Source: Mycolicibacterium peregrinum
GTDB lineage: Bacteria > Actinomycetota > Actinomycetes > Mycobacteriales > Mycobacteriaceae
NCBI RefSeq assembly: GCF_002102345.1
Contig: NZ_LQPP01000015.1
Coordinates: 186,001-250,000, forward strand
DNA: 64,000 bases
Reading direction: 5' to 3'
Made by a program: the position numbers and the translations under genes. Shown in pieces: positions 33,701-41,806 of this stretch. Under the pieces are notes generated by a model, which did no database searches, had not been told where the DNA came from, and saw only the letters and a program-made list of their open reading frames with translations. Numbering within the stretch: position 1 is the first letter of the stretch; the number at the start of each line of letters is the position of its first letter.

Positions 33701-33824
33701 GGGCGGCGGCGACGGCCAACCAGATTCCGATGACGAGCCACGGCCATCGCACGATCACTGAGCCGAGCCGGACGAACAGCGAGGAGTGTTCGGCCGTGCT
33801 CGTAGATTCTGTCAGCGACGGCAC
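30753..33824 (-). CDS. MmpL-family RND lipid exporter
   Basis: A 1023-residue RND transporter with 11-12 predicted helices and two large periplasmic loops. The paired charged motifs of the proton relay are [11 protein letters not shown] in the first half and [11 protein letters not shown] in the second. The long helical insert (about residues 400-730) is typical of the lipid MmpL proteins. It is convergent with the Chp-like gene and probably exports the lipid made by this locus, as MmpL8 and MmpL10 do for sulfolipid and acyltrehalose. Start GTG 33824 sits 6 bases after TAGGAT, implying a leaderless message; the HTH and seven-helix genes lie upstream on the same strand. Confidence 0.94.
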   Translation of the reverse strand: MPSLTESTSTAEHSSLFVRLGSVIVRWPWLVIGIWLAVAAALPLTFPSLTLMVQQRPVAILPSHAPVTVATREMTEAFHESGSENVLLVVLSNDKGLGPADEATYRKLVDDLRKNHTDVVMLQDFISAPPLREFMASKDGKAWILPVGIAGDVGSPQSYASYTRVADIVKNSVQGASLTASLTGPAATVADLTDIGERDTTAIEIATIGMVLVILLLIYRNPVTMLLPLLTIGASLVTAQSVIAGLAYLGMGISNQTVVFLTAMMAGAGTDYAVFLISRYHDYLRDGLESDRAVEQALGSIGKVIAASAATVAVTFLGMMFAQLGLFSTVGTALAVAIGIALLAALTLLPAVMVLVGRRGWIAPRRDLTSRIWRRSGIRIVRRPWSHLAASLVVLAALASCATLVQYNYDDRKALPAHAESSMGYAALEDHFPISSAIPQYLIVQSPNELRTPQALADLEQMAQRVSQLPGVAVVRGITRPTGESLQQARLSYQAGEVGTKLNDASTQINGRASDLNRLTDGADTLATSLLDVRTQVTRGVAGARGLVDALATMQKQVGGNTTLQQIDSAAKLVSSMRALGDSLDTNFADLTNGMPWIDPVLRGLDTSPVCLTDPACLEARGSLRRLAAARTDGTFDQIAALARDLRATDSMQTLEDTVKKLSATIDTASKAMQSMGLANPAQARSQLNTLQSGADNLADASRQIADGVSLLVSETKRVGSGLDEASAFLLNMKTDAASPPMSGFYVPAQILTQDEFRKAAATFISPDGHTARYLIQTDINPFGTEAMNLVNSIGDTARGALPNTALEGSSVSIAGYPAMLRDTRDFYNHDIRLIIAITIAVVLLILVVLLRAFVAPLYLIASVVISYLSALGIGVVMFQYVLGQQLHWSVPALTFIVLVAVGADYNLLLISRIRDESPHGVRSGVIRTVGSTGGVITAAGLIFAASMFGLLFASITTVVQAGFVVGVGILLDTFLVRTLTVPAIATLMGTANWWPSDFVTRQLDRARSRLRVGVKQEAEPGN

Positions 33825-33830
33825 TTTACG

Positions 33831-33836
33831 ATCCTA
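33831..33836 (-). promoter_or_regulatory. -10 element TAGGAT of mmpL (leaderless)
   Basis: On the minus strand TAGGAT is followed by six bases and then the GTG start at 33824. No convincing -35 element is visible. Confidence 0.4.
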
Positions 33837-33898
33837 CGGGCGTGCGGGACGGCAGCGGGCGGTGCCGTGGGGACAGTGAATTGATGTGCGCCTCGACC

Positions 33899-34633
33899 TC
33901 ACCGATTGCTCGGGGACAGCCACCGCGTCTTGATCCGCCAGGAATGCGCGGACGCGAGTGCGAAGATCGCACCGCAGCCGCAGGCGAAAATCCAAACCAG
34001 ACGGCCGTTCTCGATGGGTTGGAGCGCCGGAACCAGCGACGTTACGATCCGCGTCGCACACGCGAGCACGCCGCTGATCGAGGCGAACAGATAGATGTTG
34101 GCGATCCGCCGGGACCGCGGATCCTTGCGGAGGATCAGCATGGCGCGGGCACCGTAGCCCAGCAGGTAGATCAAGGTGCCGCACAGGATGATCCAGTACA
34201 CGCTGAGCCAGAAGTCGGTGGGCACCTGGAAGAAGTCGGCCCGGTACACCGCGGCGCCGTTGCCCATCGAGAAGGTGGCCAGCAGGACTGGGATGCAGAT
34301 CGTTGCCGGGCGCTCGACGTACTGCTTGAACGAGCGCTGCATGGCGTTGTCGTCCTGGAGTCGGCCCAGGGAGTTGTACACGATGGCCGAGGCCGCCACG
34401 ATGTAGCAGTCGTGACCGATGTAGTCCTCGACACTCCACTTGCCCGTCAGCTCGTACAGGACCTGCCCGATGGTTGCCGAGGCCCAGGGCGACATCAGGA
34501 GCACGGCCAGCCCCTGGAGCGCGATGTTGAGAGTGGCGGCCACTTCCCACCGGCACGACCAGGTGACCCTCCTGATCCACAGGCTCCACAGGATGCAGGC
34601 CAGTGTGATCAGGATGAGTGTGGCGACGGACAT
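33899..34633 (-). CDS. Seven-helix membrane protein of unknown function
   Basis: 244 residues with seven hydrophobic segments: about residues 3-20, 29-50, 75-95, 108-125, 140-165, 175-203 and 212-232. Short polar loops include KWSVEDYIGHDC and the basic RKDPRSRR. The 7-helix layout recalls actinobacterial integral membrane proteins encoded next to small HTH regulators (MAB_1171c/DUF6545-like), but I cannot confirm membership. It follows the HTH gene by 50 bp, as if co-transcribed, and precedes mmpL by 74 bp on the same strand. A signal-sensing partner of the regulator is one possibility. Start ATG 34633. Confidence 0.75.
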   Translation of the reverse strand: MSVATLILITLACILWSLWIRRVTWSCRWEVAATLNIALQGLAVLLMSPWASATIGQVLYELTGKWSVEDYIGHDCYIVAASAIVYNSLGRLQDDNAMQRSFKQYVERPATICIPVLLATFSMGNGAAVYRADFFQVPTDFWLSVYWIILCGTLIYLLGYGARAMLILRKDPRSRRIANIYLFASISGVLACATRIVTSLVPALQPIENGRLVWIFACGCGAIFALASAHSWRIKTRWLSPSNR

Positions 34634-34683
34634 AACGATCTGCCTCGGACGGTGTTGCGGATTTCAGCTGACGTGCGGGTTGC

Positions 34684-35052
34684 TCACAGCGGGGGTGCGT
34701 CGGATCTCGGGGTCAATTGGGACAGTCTCTTGGGGCGGTGGACGGTCGGGCGTACCCGGGTGGTGGTATCCGCCGGTGCCACCGTCACCGGCGACGATTC
34801 CATGTAGTGCCAGACTTCCTGGCGGCTCATCAGCCCGAACCGGATCTGCAGGTCGGGGTAGCTGAGGTGGAAGCGGTCGGCCACCTGCCGCAATTCCTCG
34901 GCATTCGGATAGTCGGCTTCTTTCACACGCCGGTAGTACGTGCTGCTGGACACGCCCAGCGCGCTGTACACGGCCTTGGCGTCGACCTCGCCGTCCAGCA
35001 GATAGTCGAGCAGGGCCTTGAGCTGCCTGCCGTTCTCGTCGGTTCGCGGCAT
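34684..35052 (-). CDS. Small HTH (repressor-like) DNA-binding protein
   Basis: 122 residues from ATG 35052. A helix-turn-helix is clear in AVYSALGVSSSTYYRRVKE (about residues 27-45), followed by a helical segment (AEELRQVADRFHLSYPDLQI) and a basic, probably disordered tail. It resembles immunity-repressor-like regulators of mycobacteria and their phages. ATG 35052 has TATTGT six bases upstream, consistent with leaderless expression; the open frame continues to TTG 35127 without a ribosome site. It faces the condensation-like gene across a control region with two palindromes and is the best candidate regulator of the lipid island. Confidence 0.72.
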   Translation of the reverse strand: MPRTDENGRQLKALLDYLLDGEVDAKAVYSALGVSSSTYYRRVKEADYPNAEELRQVADRFHLSYPDLQIRFGLMSRQEVWHYMESSPVTVAPADTTTRVRPTVHRPKRLSQLTPRSDAPPL

Positions 35053-35121
35053 CAGAACACAATAGACCCCGTGCCCGGACTTGGTCACAGCGAACCGCGG
35101 CGAAGCCAGCAATGACGTAAT

Positions 35122-35135
35122 TGACAACGATGTCA
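35122..35135. promoter_or_regulatory. Palindrome TGACA-N4-TGTCA
   Basis: TGACAACGATGTCA in the divergent region between the HTH gene and the condensation-like gene. A perfect 5-bp-arm dyad; possible autoregulatory site. Confidence 0.4.
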
Positions 35136-35152
35136 GAGTTCTGGCACAGATC

Positions 35153-35166
35153 TCCCATTTTTGGGA
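35153..35166. promoter_or_regulatory. Palindrome TCCCA-N4-TGGGA, copy 2
   Basis: TCCCATTTTTGGGA, 12 of 14 positions identical to the copy at 18422-18435. It lies 22 bp before ATG 35189 and about 100 bp before the HTH start at 35052, in position to affect both divergent promoters. Confidence 0.5.
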
Positions 35167-35188
35167 CTCGCTGGCTACCGTTACATCT

Positions 35189-35755
35189 ATGTCTGTTTCC
35201 GTCCTGCCCCATGCATACGGCGCGAGCTCGTGGATCGCCGACTACGGCACCGCGGGGCCTCCCGTTGTCGCAGATCTGGCGTCGGTGTCCAGTTCGCTGG
35301 ACGAGGTGTTGGCCGCAGAGGTGCACGAAGCCCAGGTCGCGATGGGTTGCACGGCCGAGGAGCTGCTGCTGGCTGCGCTGGGACGGACGGTCGCCCGCAC
35401 CATCGGTGAAGGTGTGCTGGTCGTCGACGTCGTCACTGGACCCGAGCGCGCCGGATACCGCCGCGTCGGGGTGCCGTGCGTGTCGCATCGTGGCCTGTCG
35501 GGGCCCGAATTGCTCGCGGCGGCGCGGCCCGTCGTCGACAACGGGGACCACCCACCTGCGGACATCGCCTTCGCCTACGGCGAGGGGCCCCGGGCCGGTC
35601 AGTGCGAACATCCGCTCTCGTTGCACATCCGCCATGACAGCGCGACCACGATGAGCCTGGAGTGGCGGTTCGACAGCCGCGGGTTCGACGAGTGCACGGT
35701 GCAGGAATTGGCCGAGCAGTTCCCGCTGGCACTGATCGAGGTCACCTCCGGTTAG
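35189..35755 (+). CDS. Small condensation-domain-like protein
   Basis: A 188-residue protein that looks like the C-terminal lobe of an NRPS condensation or PapA-type fold: the end (LSLHIRHD, MSLEWRFDSRGFD, then TVQELAEQF) matches the final strands and helix of such domains. There is no HHxxxD motif, so it is unlikely to be a working acyltransferase alone. ATG 35189 was chosen because upstream codons run through the divergent palindromes. It could be a stand-alone scaffold or the relic of a larger gene. Adjacent to the HTH gene (divergent) and followed by the ileS leader. Confidence 0.65.
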   Translation: MSVSVLPHAYGASSWIADYGTAGPPVVADLASVSSSLDEVLAAEVHEAQVAMGCTAEELLLAALGRTVARTIGEGVLVVDVVTGPERAGYRRVGVPCVSHRGLSGPELLAAARPVVDNGDHPPADIAFAYGEGPRAGQCEHPLSLHIRHDSATTMSLEWRFDSRGFDECTVQELAEQFPLALIEVTSG

Positions 35756-35786
35756 GTGCGATTTCTCGACGATTTGCGGAGCTCAC

Positions 35787-35792
35787 TAGACT
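35787..35792 (+). promoter_or_regulatory. -10 element of the ileS promoter
   Basis: TAGACT fits the mycobacterial -10 consensus. Transcription would start at about 35799, just before the T-box specifier hairpin. The -35 is poor. Confidence 0.5.
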
Positions 35793-35798
35793 GGGCGC

Positions 35799-36023
35799 AT
35801 CGGCGCTGATCCGGCCATCACCGGGGAGCCTTCGGAAGAACAGTAGCGGGATTCGAGTGCTTCGATCCGCGGCTCAGTAGAACCGGACGGGTGGGCCCGT
35901 GATCGCCTGAAAGTTGAGCGGCGCGCTGCGTGACAGCGCGCAAGCGGGGTGGTACCGCGGCGCTTGCGCACCCGCGCGACGTCGTCCCCGTGCCTGGACA
36001 GACAAGGCACAGGAGACGCGTCA
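35799..36023 (+). promoter_or_regulatory. T-box riboswitch leader of ileS (ultra-short Stem I, translational)
   Basis: tRNA-Ile-sensing leader. A tiny stem CCGG/CCGG (35811-35814 with 35821-35824) presents the Ile specifier ATC at 35817-35819. The conserved T-box GGGTGGTACCGCGG is at 35947-35960, with TGGT (35950-35953) able to pair the tRNA ACCA end. It is enclosed by a perfect 9-bp stem (GCGCAAGCG 35938-35946 with CGCTTGCGC 35961-35969). No U tract follows; instead a GTGCCT/AGGCAC hairpin (35990-36010) abuts the AGGAG ribosome site at 36011-36015. This is the layout of the actinobacterial ileS T-boxes that act on translation. Confidence 0.9.
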
Positions 36024-39000
36024 GTGACTGCCCAATCGGAGTCTTCAACGTCGGCCGGATACCCCAAGCCGGCCGCACCCAACTTCCCGGAACGGGAACT
36101 CGAGGTGCTCGACTACTGGGCCGGCGATGACACTTTCCGGGCCAGCATCGCGCGCCGTGCGGATGCCGAGGAGTACGTCTTCTACGACGGACCGCCGTTC
36201 GCCAATGGTCTGCCGCATTACGGACACCTGCTGACCGGGTACGTCAAGGACATCGTGCCGCGATACCGCACCATGCGTGGTTACAAGGTGGAACGCCGGT
36301 TCGGGTGGGATACCCACGGCCTACCCGCCGAACTTGAGGTGCAGCGCCAGCTGGGCATCGCGGACAAGGCCCAGATCGAAGAGATGGGTATCGAGAAGTT
36401 CAACGCGGCCTGCCGCGCCTCGGTCCTGAAATACACCGACGAGTGGCGCGCCTATGTCACGCGGCAGGCCCGCTGGGTGGACTTCGACAACGACTACAAA
36501 ACCCTCGACCCGACCTTCATGGAGTCGGTGATCTGGGCGTTCAAGCAGCTGTGGGACAAGGGCCTGGCCTATGAGGGCAACCGGGTGCTGCCGTACTGCT
36601 GGAACGACGAGACCCCGCTGTCCAACCATGAGCTCCGGATGGACGACGACGTCTATCAGAGCCGCCAGGATCCGGCCGTGACGGTCGGCTTCACGGTGAC
36701 CGAAGGCCCGCTGAAGGGCGCCCACCTGTTGATCTGGACTACGACGCCCTGGACGCTGCCGTCCAACCAGGCTGTCGCCGTCAACCCCGACATCGACTAC
36801 GTACTGGTGAAGGGCACCGACGGGCGGCGCTACGTATTGGCCCAGGCGCGGCTCGCGGCCTACGCGCGCGAACTCGGGGAGGAGCCCGAGGTCCTCGGCA
36901 GCTACACCGGGCGCGACCTGCTCGGGACGCGGTACCTGCCGCCGTTCACCTACTTCATGGACGCCCCCAACTCGTTCCAGGTGCTGGCCGCGGACTTCGT
37001 CAGCACCGAAGACGGCACCGGCATCGTCCACATGGCGCCCGCCTACGGTGAGGACGACAAGGCGACTGCCGACACCGCCGACATCGTCGCGGTCACCCCG
37101 GTGGATTCGAAGGGCCGCTTCGACGCGACCGTGCCCGATTACGCGGGACAGCATGTCTTCGAAGCCAACTCGCAGATCATCCGCGACCTCAAGAACGGCG
37201 ACGGGCCCGCCGCGGCCAACGGCGCGGTGCTGCTGCGCCACGAGACCTACGAGCACTCCTATCCGCACTGCTGGCGGTGCCGCAACCCGTTGATCTACCG
37301 CGCGGTGTCCTCGTGGTTCATCAAGGTCACCGATTTCCGCGACCGGATGGTCGAGCTCAACCAGCAGATCACCTGGTACCCGGAGCACGTCAAGGACGGC
37401 CAATTCGGCAAGTGGCTGTCGAATGCGCGCGACTGGTCGGTTTCGCGAAACCGCTACTGGGGCAGTCCCATTCCGGTGTGGAAGTCCGATGATCCGGCGT
37501 ATCCGCGGATCGACGTGTACGGAAGCCTCGACGAACTCGAACGCGATTTCGGTGTGCGGCCGACGGATCTGCACCGACCGTTCATCGATGAACTGACCCG
37601 GCCGAACCCCGACGATCCGACCGGCAAGTCCACGATGCGCCGGATCGAGGACGTGTTCGACGTGTGGTTCGACTCCGGGTCCATGCCATACGCGCAGGTG
37701 CACTATCCGTTCGAGAATCAGGAGTGGTTCGACGGCCACAACGGTGTCGACGCCCACTTCCCCGGCGATTTCATCGTCGAGTACATCGGCCAGACCCGCG
37801 GCTGGTTCTACACGATGCATGTGCTTGCCACGGCGCTGTTCGACAAGCCGGCTTTCAAAACCTGTGTGGCGCACGGGATCGTGCTGGGCAATGACGGCCA
37901 GAAGATGAGCAAGTCCCTGCGCAACTATCCCGATGTCAGCGAGGTCTTCGACCGCGACGGGTCCGACGCCATGCGCTGGTTCCTGATGGCTTCGCCGATC
38001 TTGCGCGGCGGCAACCTGATCGTCACCGAACAGGGCATTCGTGAAGGTGTGCGTCAGGTGCTGCTGCCGTTGTGGAACGCCTACAGCTTCCTGGCGTTGT
38101 ACGCGCCGAAGAAGGGCACTTGGCGGACGGACTCGGCCAACGTGCTCGATCGCTACATCCTGGCCAAGTTGGCGCAGTTGCGTGAAGATCTGACCACTTC
38201 GCTGGACACCTGTGACATCTCGGGGGCGTGTGACGAGCTGCGACAGTTCACCGAGGCACTCACCAACTGGTATGTGCGCCGGTCACGTTCGCGTTTCTGG
38301 GAAGAGGATGCCGACGCGATCGACACCCTCCATACCGTCCTGGAAGTGACGTGCAGACTGGCCGCGCCGCTGTTGCCGTTGGCCACCGAGGTGATCTGGC
38401 GGGGCGTGACCGGTGAGCGTTCGGTACATCTGACCGACTGGCCCGCGGCCGACGTGGTGCCGCACGACGCCGAGTTGGTGGCGGCGATGGACCAGGTGCG
38501 CGAGGTGTGCTCGGTCGGGTCCTCGCTGCGCAAGGCCAAGAAGCTGCGGGTGCGCCTGCCGCTGCCGAAACTGACTGTGGCGGTGGAAAACCCAACTGCC
38601 CTCGCCCCGTTCGCAGATCTCATCGCCGACGAGCTCAACGTCAAGGCGGTCGAGCTGACCGACGACATCGACGCCTACGGCAAGTTCGACCTCGCCGTCA
38701 ACGCCCGCGTTGCCGGTCCCCGGATCGGCAAGGACGTGCAGGCCGCCATCAAGGCGGTCAAGGCAGGGGAGAGCGTGGTCAATCCCGACGGCACTCTCAC
38801 CGCGGGGCCGGTGGTGCTGCAGCCAGAGGAGTACACCGCCAAACTGGTTGCCGCCGACCCGGAATGGACCGCGGCCCTGCCCGACGGTGCGGGCCTGGTG
38901 GTGCTCGACGGCACAGTCACCGAGGAACTCGAGGCCGAGGGCTGGGCCAAGGACCGCATCCGCGAACTTCAGGAACTGCGCAAGTCGACCGGCCTTGAGG

Positions 39001-39182
39001 TGTCCGACCGGATCGTCGTGCAGATCTCGGTGCCGGCGCAGTACGAGCCATGGGCCCGGGCCCATCGCGATCTCATCGCCGGAGAGATCCTGGCCACCGG
39101 TTTCGAATTCATGGGCACGGACACGGTGCTGGAGGGCACAGAGATCGGGGACGGAGTGCGGGTCGCGATCGCAAAGGCGTGA
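36024..39182 (+). CDS. ileS: Isoleucyl-tRNA synthetase, eukaryote-like (IleRS2) type
   Basis: Charges tRNA-Ile. 1052 residues from GTG 36024, which has AGGAG 8 bases upstream. The HIGH motif is HYGH (His65-His68) in the [16 protein letters not shown] context of the eukaryote-like IleRS2 class, and KMSKS is at residues 627-631. The editing domain lies between (about residues 190-400). IleRS2 enzymes are usually insensitive to mupirocin. Expression is expected to rise when uncharged tRNA-Ile binds the T-box leader. The longer open frame from 35949 runs through the T-box and is not the real start. Confidence 0.97.
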   Translation: MTAQSESSTSAGYPKPAAPNFPERELEVLDYWAGDDTFRASIARRADAEEYVFYDGPPFANGLPHYGHLLTGYVKDIVPRYRTMRGYKVERRFGWDTHGLPAELEVQRQLGIADKAQIEEMGIEKFNAACRASVLKYTDEWRAYVTRQARWVDFDNDYKTLDPTFMESVIWAFKQLWDKGLAYEGNRVLPYCWNDETPLSNHELRMDDDVYQSRQDPAVTVGFTVTEGPLKGAHLLIWTTTPWTLPSNQAVAVNPDIDYVLVKGTDGRRYVLAQARLAAYARELGEEPEVLGSYTGRDLLGTRYLPPFTYFMDAPNSFQVLAADFVSTEDGTGIVHMAPAYGEDDKATADTADIVAVTPVDSKGRFDATVPDYAGQHVFEANSQIIRDLKNGDGPAAANGAVLLRHETYEHSYPHCWRCRNPLIYRAVSSWFIKVTDFRDRMVELNQQITWYPEHVKDGQFGKWLSNARDWSVSRNRYWGSPIPVWKSDDPAYPRIDVYGSLDELERDFGVRPTDLHRPFIDELTRPNPDDPTGKSTMRRIEDVFDVWFDSGSMPYAQVHYPFENQEWFDGHNGVDAHFPGDFIVEYIGQTRGWFYTMHVLATALFDKPAFKTCVAHGIVLGNDGQKMSKSLRNYPDVSEVFDRDGSDAMRWFLMASPILRGGNLIVTEQGIREGVRQVLLPLWNAYSFLALYAPKKGTWRTDSANVLDRYILAKLAQLREDLTTSLDTCDISGACDELRQFTEALTNWYVRRSRSRFWEEDADAIDTLHTVLEVTCRLAAPLLPLATEVIWRGVTGERSVHLTDWPAADVVPHDAELVAAMDQVREVCSVGSSLRKAKKLRVRLPLPKLTVAVENPTALAPFADLIADELNVKAVELTDDIDAYGKFDLAVNARVAGPRIGKDVQAAIKAVKAGESVVNPDGTLTAGPVVLQPEEYTAKLVAADPEWTAALPDGAGLVVLDGTVTEELEAEGWAKDRIRELQELRKSTGLEVSDRIVVQISVPAQYEPWARAHRDLIAGEILATGFEFMGTDTVLEGTEIGDGVRVAIAKA

Positions 39183-39192
39183 GGCGGTGGGG

Positions 39193-39411
39193 TCAGCCGC
39201 CGGCCACGCGCGCGCTGCGGCCGGCGAACGCGACGGTGTCACCCGGACGTAGCTGGCGGCCGCGTCGCAGTTCGACCTCGCCGTTCACGCTGACCAGGCC
39301 GTCGGCGATGACGGACTTCGCGTCGGCGCCGCTGTCGATCAGGGAGGCCAGCTTGAGGAACTGTCCCAGGCGAATCGACTCGTCCCTGATCGGCACGTCA
39401 TCCGGCGTCAT
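39193..39411 (-). CDS. Small S4-domain RNA-binding protein (YbcJ-like)
   Basis: A 72-residue protein that is essentially one S4 domain: [20 protein letters not shown], then [15 protein letters not shown] and the GDTV strand. Such stand-alone S4 proteins bind structured RNA, possibly on ribosomes. It ends 11 bp from the ileS stop in convergent orientation and is divergent from dinB (33 bp between starts), so its promoter lies within that short gap or the dinB start. Confidence 0.83.
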   Translation of the reverse strand: MTPDDVPIRDESIRLGQFLKLASLIDSGADAKSVIADGLVSVNGEVELRRGRQLRPGDTVAFAGRSARVAGG

Positions 39412-39444
39412 GAAAGTCAGGCTAGCGCCATAGCATCAGCAACT

Positions 39445-40830
39445 ATGAACGGCGCCGAGGTCACGGGCGCGGGCGGACGCTGGGTTCTGCACCTCGACAT
39501 GGATGCGTTCTTCGCATCCGTCGAACAACTGACGCGTCCCACCCTGCGCGGCAGACCCGTGTTGGTCGGCGGCCTGGGCGGGCGCGGTGTGGTGGCGGGG
39601 GCCAGCTACGAGGCGCGCCGCTACGGCGCGCGGTCGGCGATGCCGATGCACCAGGCCCGCCGGCTCGTCGGTGCACCCGCCGTGGTGCTGCCGCCCCGCG
39701 GCGCGGTCTACGGATTGGCGAGCCGACGCGCACTCGACACCGTCCGCAGCGTCGTCCCGGTGCTCGAGCAGCTGTCCTTCGACGAGGCCTTCGGTGAACC
39801 GGTTGAACTGGTCGGCGCCACCGCCGCCGACGTCGAACAGTTCTGTCAGCAGTTGCGGGCCAAGGTCCTCGAGCAGACCGGGCTGGTGGCCTCCGTCGGA
39901 GCCGGCTCGGGAAAACAGATCGCCAAGATCGCATCCGGTCTGGCGAAGCCCGATGGGATCCGGATCGTCCGGCGCGACGAGGAAGCGCTGTTGCTCGACG
40001 GCCTGCCGGTACGCAAGTTGTGGGGGATCGGCCCGGTGGCCGAGGAGAAGCTGCATCGACTCGGTATCGAGACGGTGGGCGCATTGGCCGCGTTGTCGGA
40101 TGCCGAAGCCGCCAGTGTGCTCGGTACGGCGGTGGGCGCCGCGCTGCATCGGCTGGCCCGCGGGATCGACGACCGCCCGGTGACCGAGCGCGCCGAGGCC
40201 AAGCAGATCAGCGCGGAATCGACCTTCCCGGAGGATCTCACCACTCTTCGTCAGTTGCAGGACGCGATCGCACCGATCGGCGAACATGCGCACCGGCGCC
40301 TGGAGAAAGACGGTCGTGGTGCCCGGACCGTGACGGTCAAGCTGAAGAAGTCCGACATGAGCACGCTGACTCGCTCGGCCACGCTGGCCTATGCCACGAC
40401 CGAGGCCGCCACCCTGATCGGCACCGCCCGCCGCCTGCTGCTCGACCCGGTGGAGATCGGCCCGATTCGCCTTGTCGGCGTGGGTTTTTCGGGACTGTCG
40501 GACAGCAGGCAGGAATCCCTGTTTCCGGACCTTGAGCAGCTCGACGACATCTCCGACTCGCAACAGCATGAGGCCACCGAGGCTGTTCAGAGCAGCCCGA
40601 CGGGCTGGCGCATCGGCGATGACGTCGCGCACCCCGACCACGGTCACGGCTGGATCCAGGGGGCCGGTCATGGAGTGATGACCGTGCGCTTCGAAACCAG
40701 GGCCAGCGGTCCCGGGCCGGCCCGCACGTTTCCCGACGACACCCCCGGTTTCAGCCGGGCCGATCCGGTCGACAGTCTGGACTGGGGCGACTACCTCAGC
40801 GGCCTGGCCGACTACCAGAGCACGCCGTAG
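39445..40830 (+). CDS. dinB: Y-family DNA polymerase IV (DinB1/DinX-type)
   Basis: Translesion DNA polymerase, 461 residues. Catalytic acids are Asp18 (with Asp20) in [11 protein letters not shown] and Asp113-Glu114 in SFDEAF. The thumb and little-finger domains run to about residue 350. QESLF in the [10 protein letters not shown] segment (about residues 353-362) is a consensus beta-clamp-binding motif. An extra C-terminal domain of about 100 residues ([11 protein letters not shown], then VRFETR) is shared with M. tuberculosis DinX (Rv1537), which has the same position after ileS. The 3' end overlaps the convergent secreted-protein gene by 19 bp. No LexA box is seen upstream. Confidence 0.93.
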   Translation: MNGAEVTGAGGRWVLHLDMDAFFASVEQLTRPTLRGRPVLVGGLGGRGVVAGASYEARRYGARSAMPMHQARRLVGAPAVVLPPRGAVYGLASRRALDTVRSVVPVLEQLSFDEAFGEPVELVGATAADVEQFCQQLRAKVLEQTGLVASVGAGSGKQIAKIASGLAKPDGIRIVRRDEEALLLDGLPVRKLWGIGPVAEEKLHRLGIETVGALAALSDAEAASVLGTAVGAALHRLARGIDDRPVTERAEAKQISAESTFPEDLTTLRQLQDAIAPIGEHAHRRLEKDGRGARTVTVKLKKSDMSTLTRSATLAYATTEAATLIGTARRLLLDPVEIGPIRLVGVGFSGLSDSRQESLFPDLEQLDDISDSQQHEATEAVQSSPTGWRIGDDVAHPDHGHGWIQGAGHGVMTVRFETRASGPGPARTFPDDTPGFSRADPVDSLDWGDYLSGLADYQSTP

Positions 40831-41282
40831 GCGGCGTTGAGGATGAAGCCGTGCTCGCCATACGTCTTGCACGTCACCGTGCCCTGGTAGCCGACCCCGC
40901 AACTGGCGCCCCAGTTCTCCAACCGGTGCCCCTCGGGCAGCACGTCGACCTCGCGCGTGAACGAGGCTGTGTCGGAGTGACGGTAGGAGGCGGGTCCGCC
41001 ACTGTTGACGAAGATCTGGTTGCTGCCCGCCGGCGCGTCGATCGGCACTGCGTCGCAACCGACCGGTCCGCCGTTGGGTCCGATTCCGCAATGCCGGCCG
41101 TCCGGGGTCCGGAAGAACACGCCGTAGAAGTCGGTGGGCGAGCTGTAATGACCCTCTGCTTTGGGATAGCTGTCGATGTCGTCGGCGCCCGGCGGTGGCT
41201 CCGCCGCCGCGGTCGGGGCCGGTGTCAGCGTCAGCAGGCCGATCGCCGCAATTGCCATGAGGTGATGGCGCATAGGTTCCAT
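40812..41282 (-). CDS. Secreted four-cysteine protein, paralogue A
   Basis: 156 residues with a signal peptide (hydrophobic core [12 protein letters not shown], cleavage near AAAEP). The mature domain has four cysteines (RHCGIG, VGCDAVP, ASCGVG, VTCKTYG), suggesting two disulfides, and ends YGVLW. It is a tandem paralogue of the next gene, sharing SPTDFYG, TPDGR-x-CGI and a common C-terminus. No catalytic motif. ATG 41282 or ATG 41273 may be the start. The stop lies inside the convergent dinB gene. Function unknown; not part of the M. tuberculosis dinX-ansA interval as I remember it. Confidence 0.8.
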   Translation of the reverse strand: MEPMRHHLMAIAAIGLLTLTPAPTAAAEPPPGADDIDSYPKAEGHYSSPTDFYGVFFRTPDGRHCGIGPNGGPVGCDAVPIDAPAGSNQIFVNSGGPASYRHSDTASFTREVDVLPEGHRLENWGASCGVGYQGTVTCKTYGEHGFILNAAYGVLW

Positions 41283-41312
41283 TGAACCGACGCCGTCAAC
41301 CCCCGTGGCCGA

Positions 41313-41783
41313 CTACCACAGCACGCCGGAAGCGGCGTCGAGCGAAAAGCCGTGCCGGCCGGACGTTTTGCAGATCAGTGTGCCTTCGTGGGTGACAGCG
41401 CAGGCCGCCTCCCAGTTCTCCAGCCGATAGCCTGCGGGCAGCACGTCGACATCCCGGGTGAACAGTTTGCTCCCCGAATAGCGGTAGGACGCCGGTGCTC
41501 CGGCCTCGACGAAGGTCTGGTTCATGCCCTCGGGTGCATCCGCGGGCACGGCGTCGCACCCGACTGGACCGCGGTTGGGCAGGATTCCGCAGAACCGACC
41601 GTCCGGGGTCTGGAAATACAGCCCGTAGAAATCGGTGGGCGAGGTGTAGTTGCCCTCGGCGATCGGGTAGCTGTTGATGTCCTCGATCCCAGGTGGCGGC
41701 GGCCACGGCCAAGCCTGCGCGGTCGGAAGCGGGCCGAACACCGATAGGCCGACGGCAGCTGCCGCCACAATGTGGAAACGCAC
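41313..41783 (-). CDS. Secreted four-cysteine protein, paralogue B
   Basis: 156 residues starting at GTG 41783: signal peptide (VRFHIVAAAAVGLSVFG) with cleavage near TAQAW, then a proline-rich start and the same domain as its neighbour. The four cysteines (RFCGIL, VGCDAVP, AACAVT, ICKTSG) are in register. The two copies share roughly half of their residues, so the duplication is old. Downstream gene A begins 30 bp after this stop, so they are probably co-transcribed. The open frame extends upstream into ansA, which is rejected because the signal peptide would be buried. Confidence 0.8.
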   Translation of the reverse strand: MRFHIVAAAAVGLSVFGPLPTAQAWPWPPPPGIEDINSYPIAEGNYTSPTDFYGLYFQTPDGRFCGILPNRGPVGCDAVPADAPEGMNQTFVEAGAPASYRYSGSKLFTRDVDVLPAGYRLENWEAACAVTHEGTLICKTSGRHGFSLDAASGVLW

Positions 41784-41806
41784 GTTCTCTATTTCAGCAC
41801 AGCCCG

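Noticed and set aside
35949..36023. Upstream start of ileS at 35949
   Set aside because: It would translate the T-box stem; GTG 36024 has AGGAG and matches the family N-terminus.
36321..37874. 517-residue open frame antisense to ileS
   Set aside because: Shadow of a conserved synthetase; composition typical of reversed GC-rich codons.
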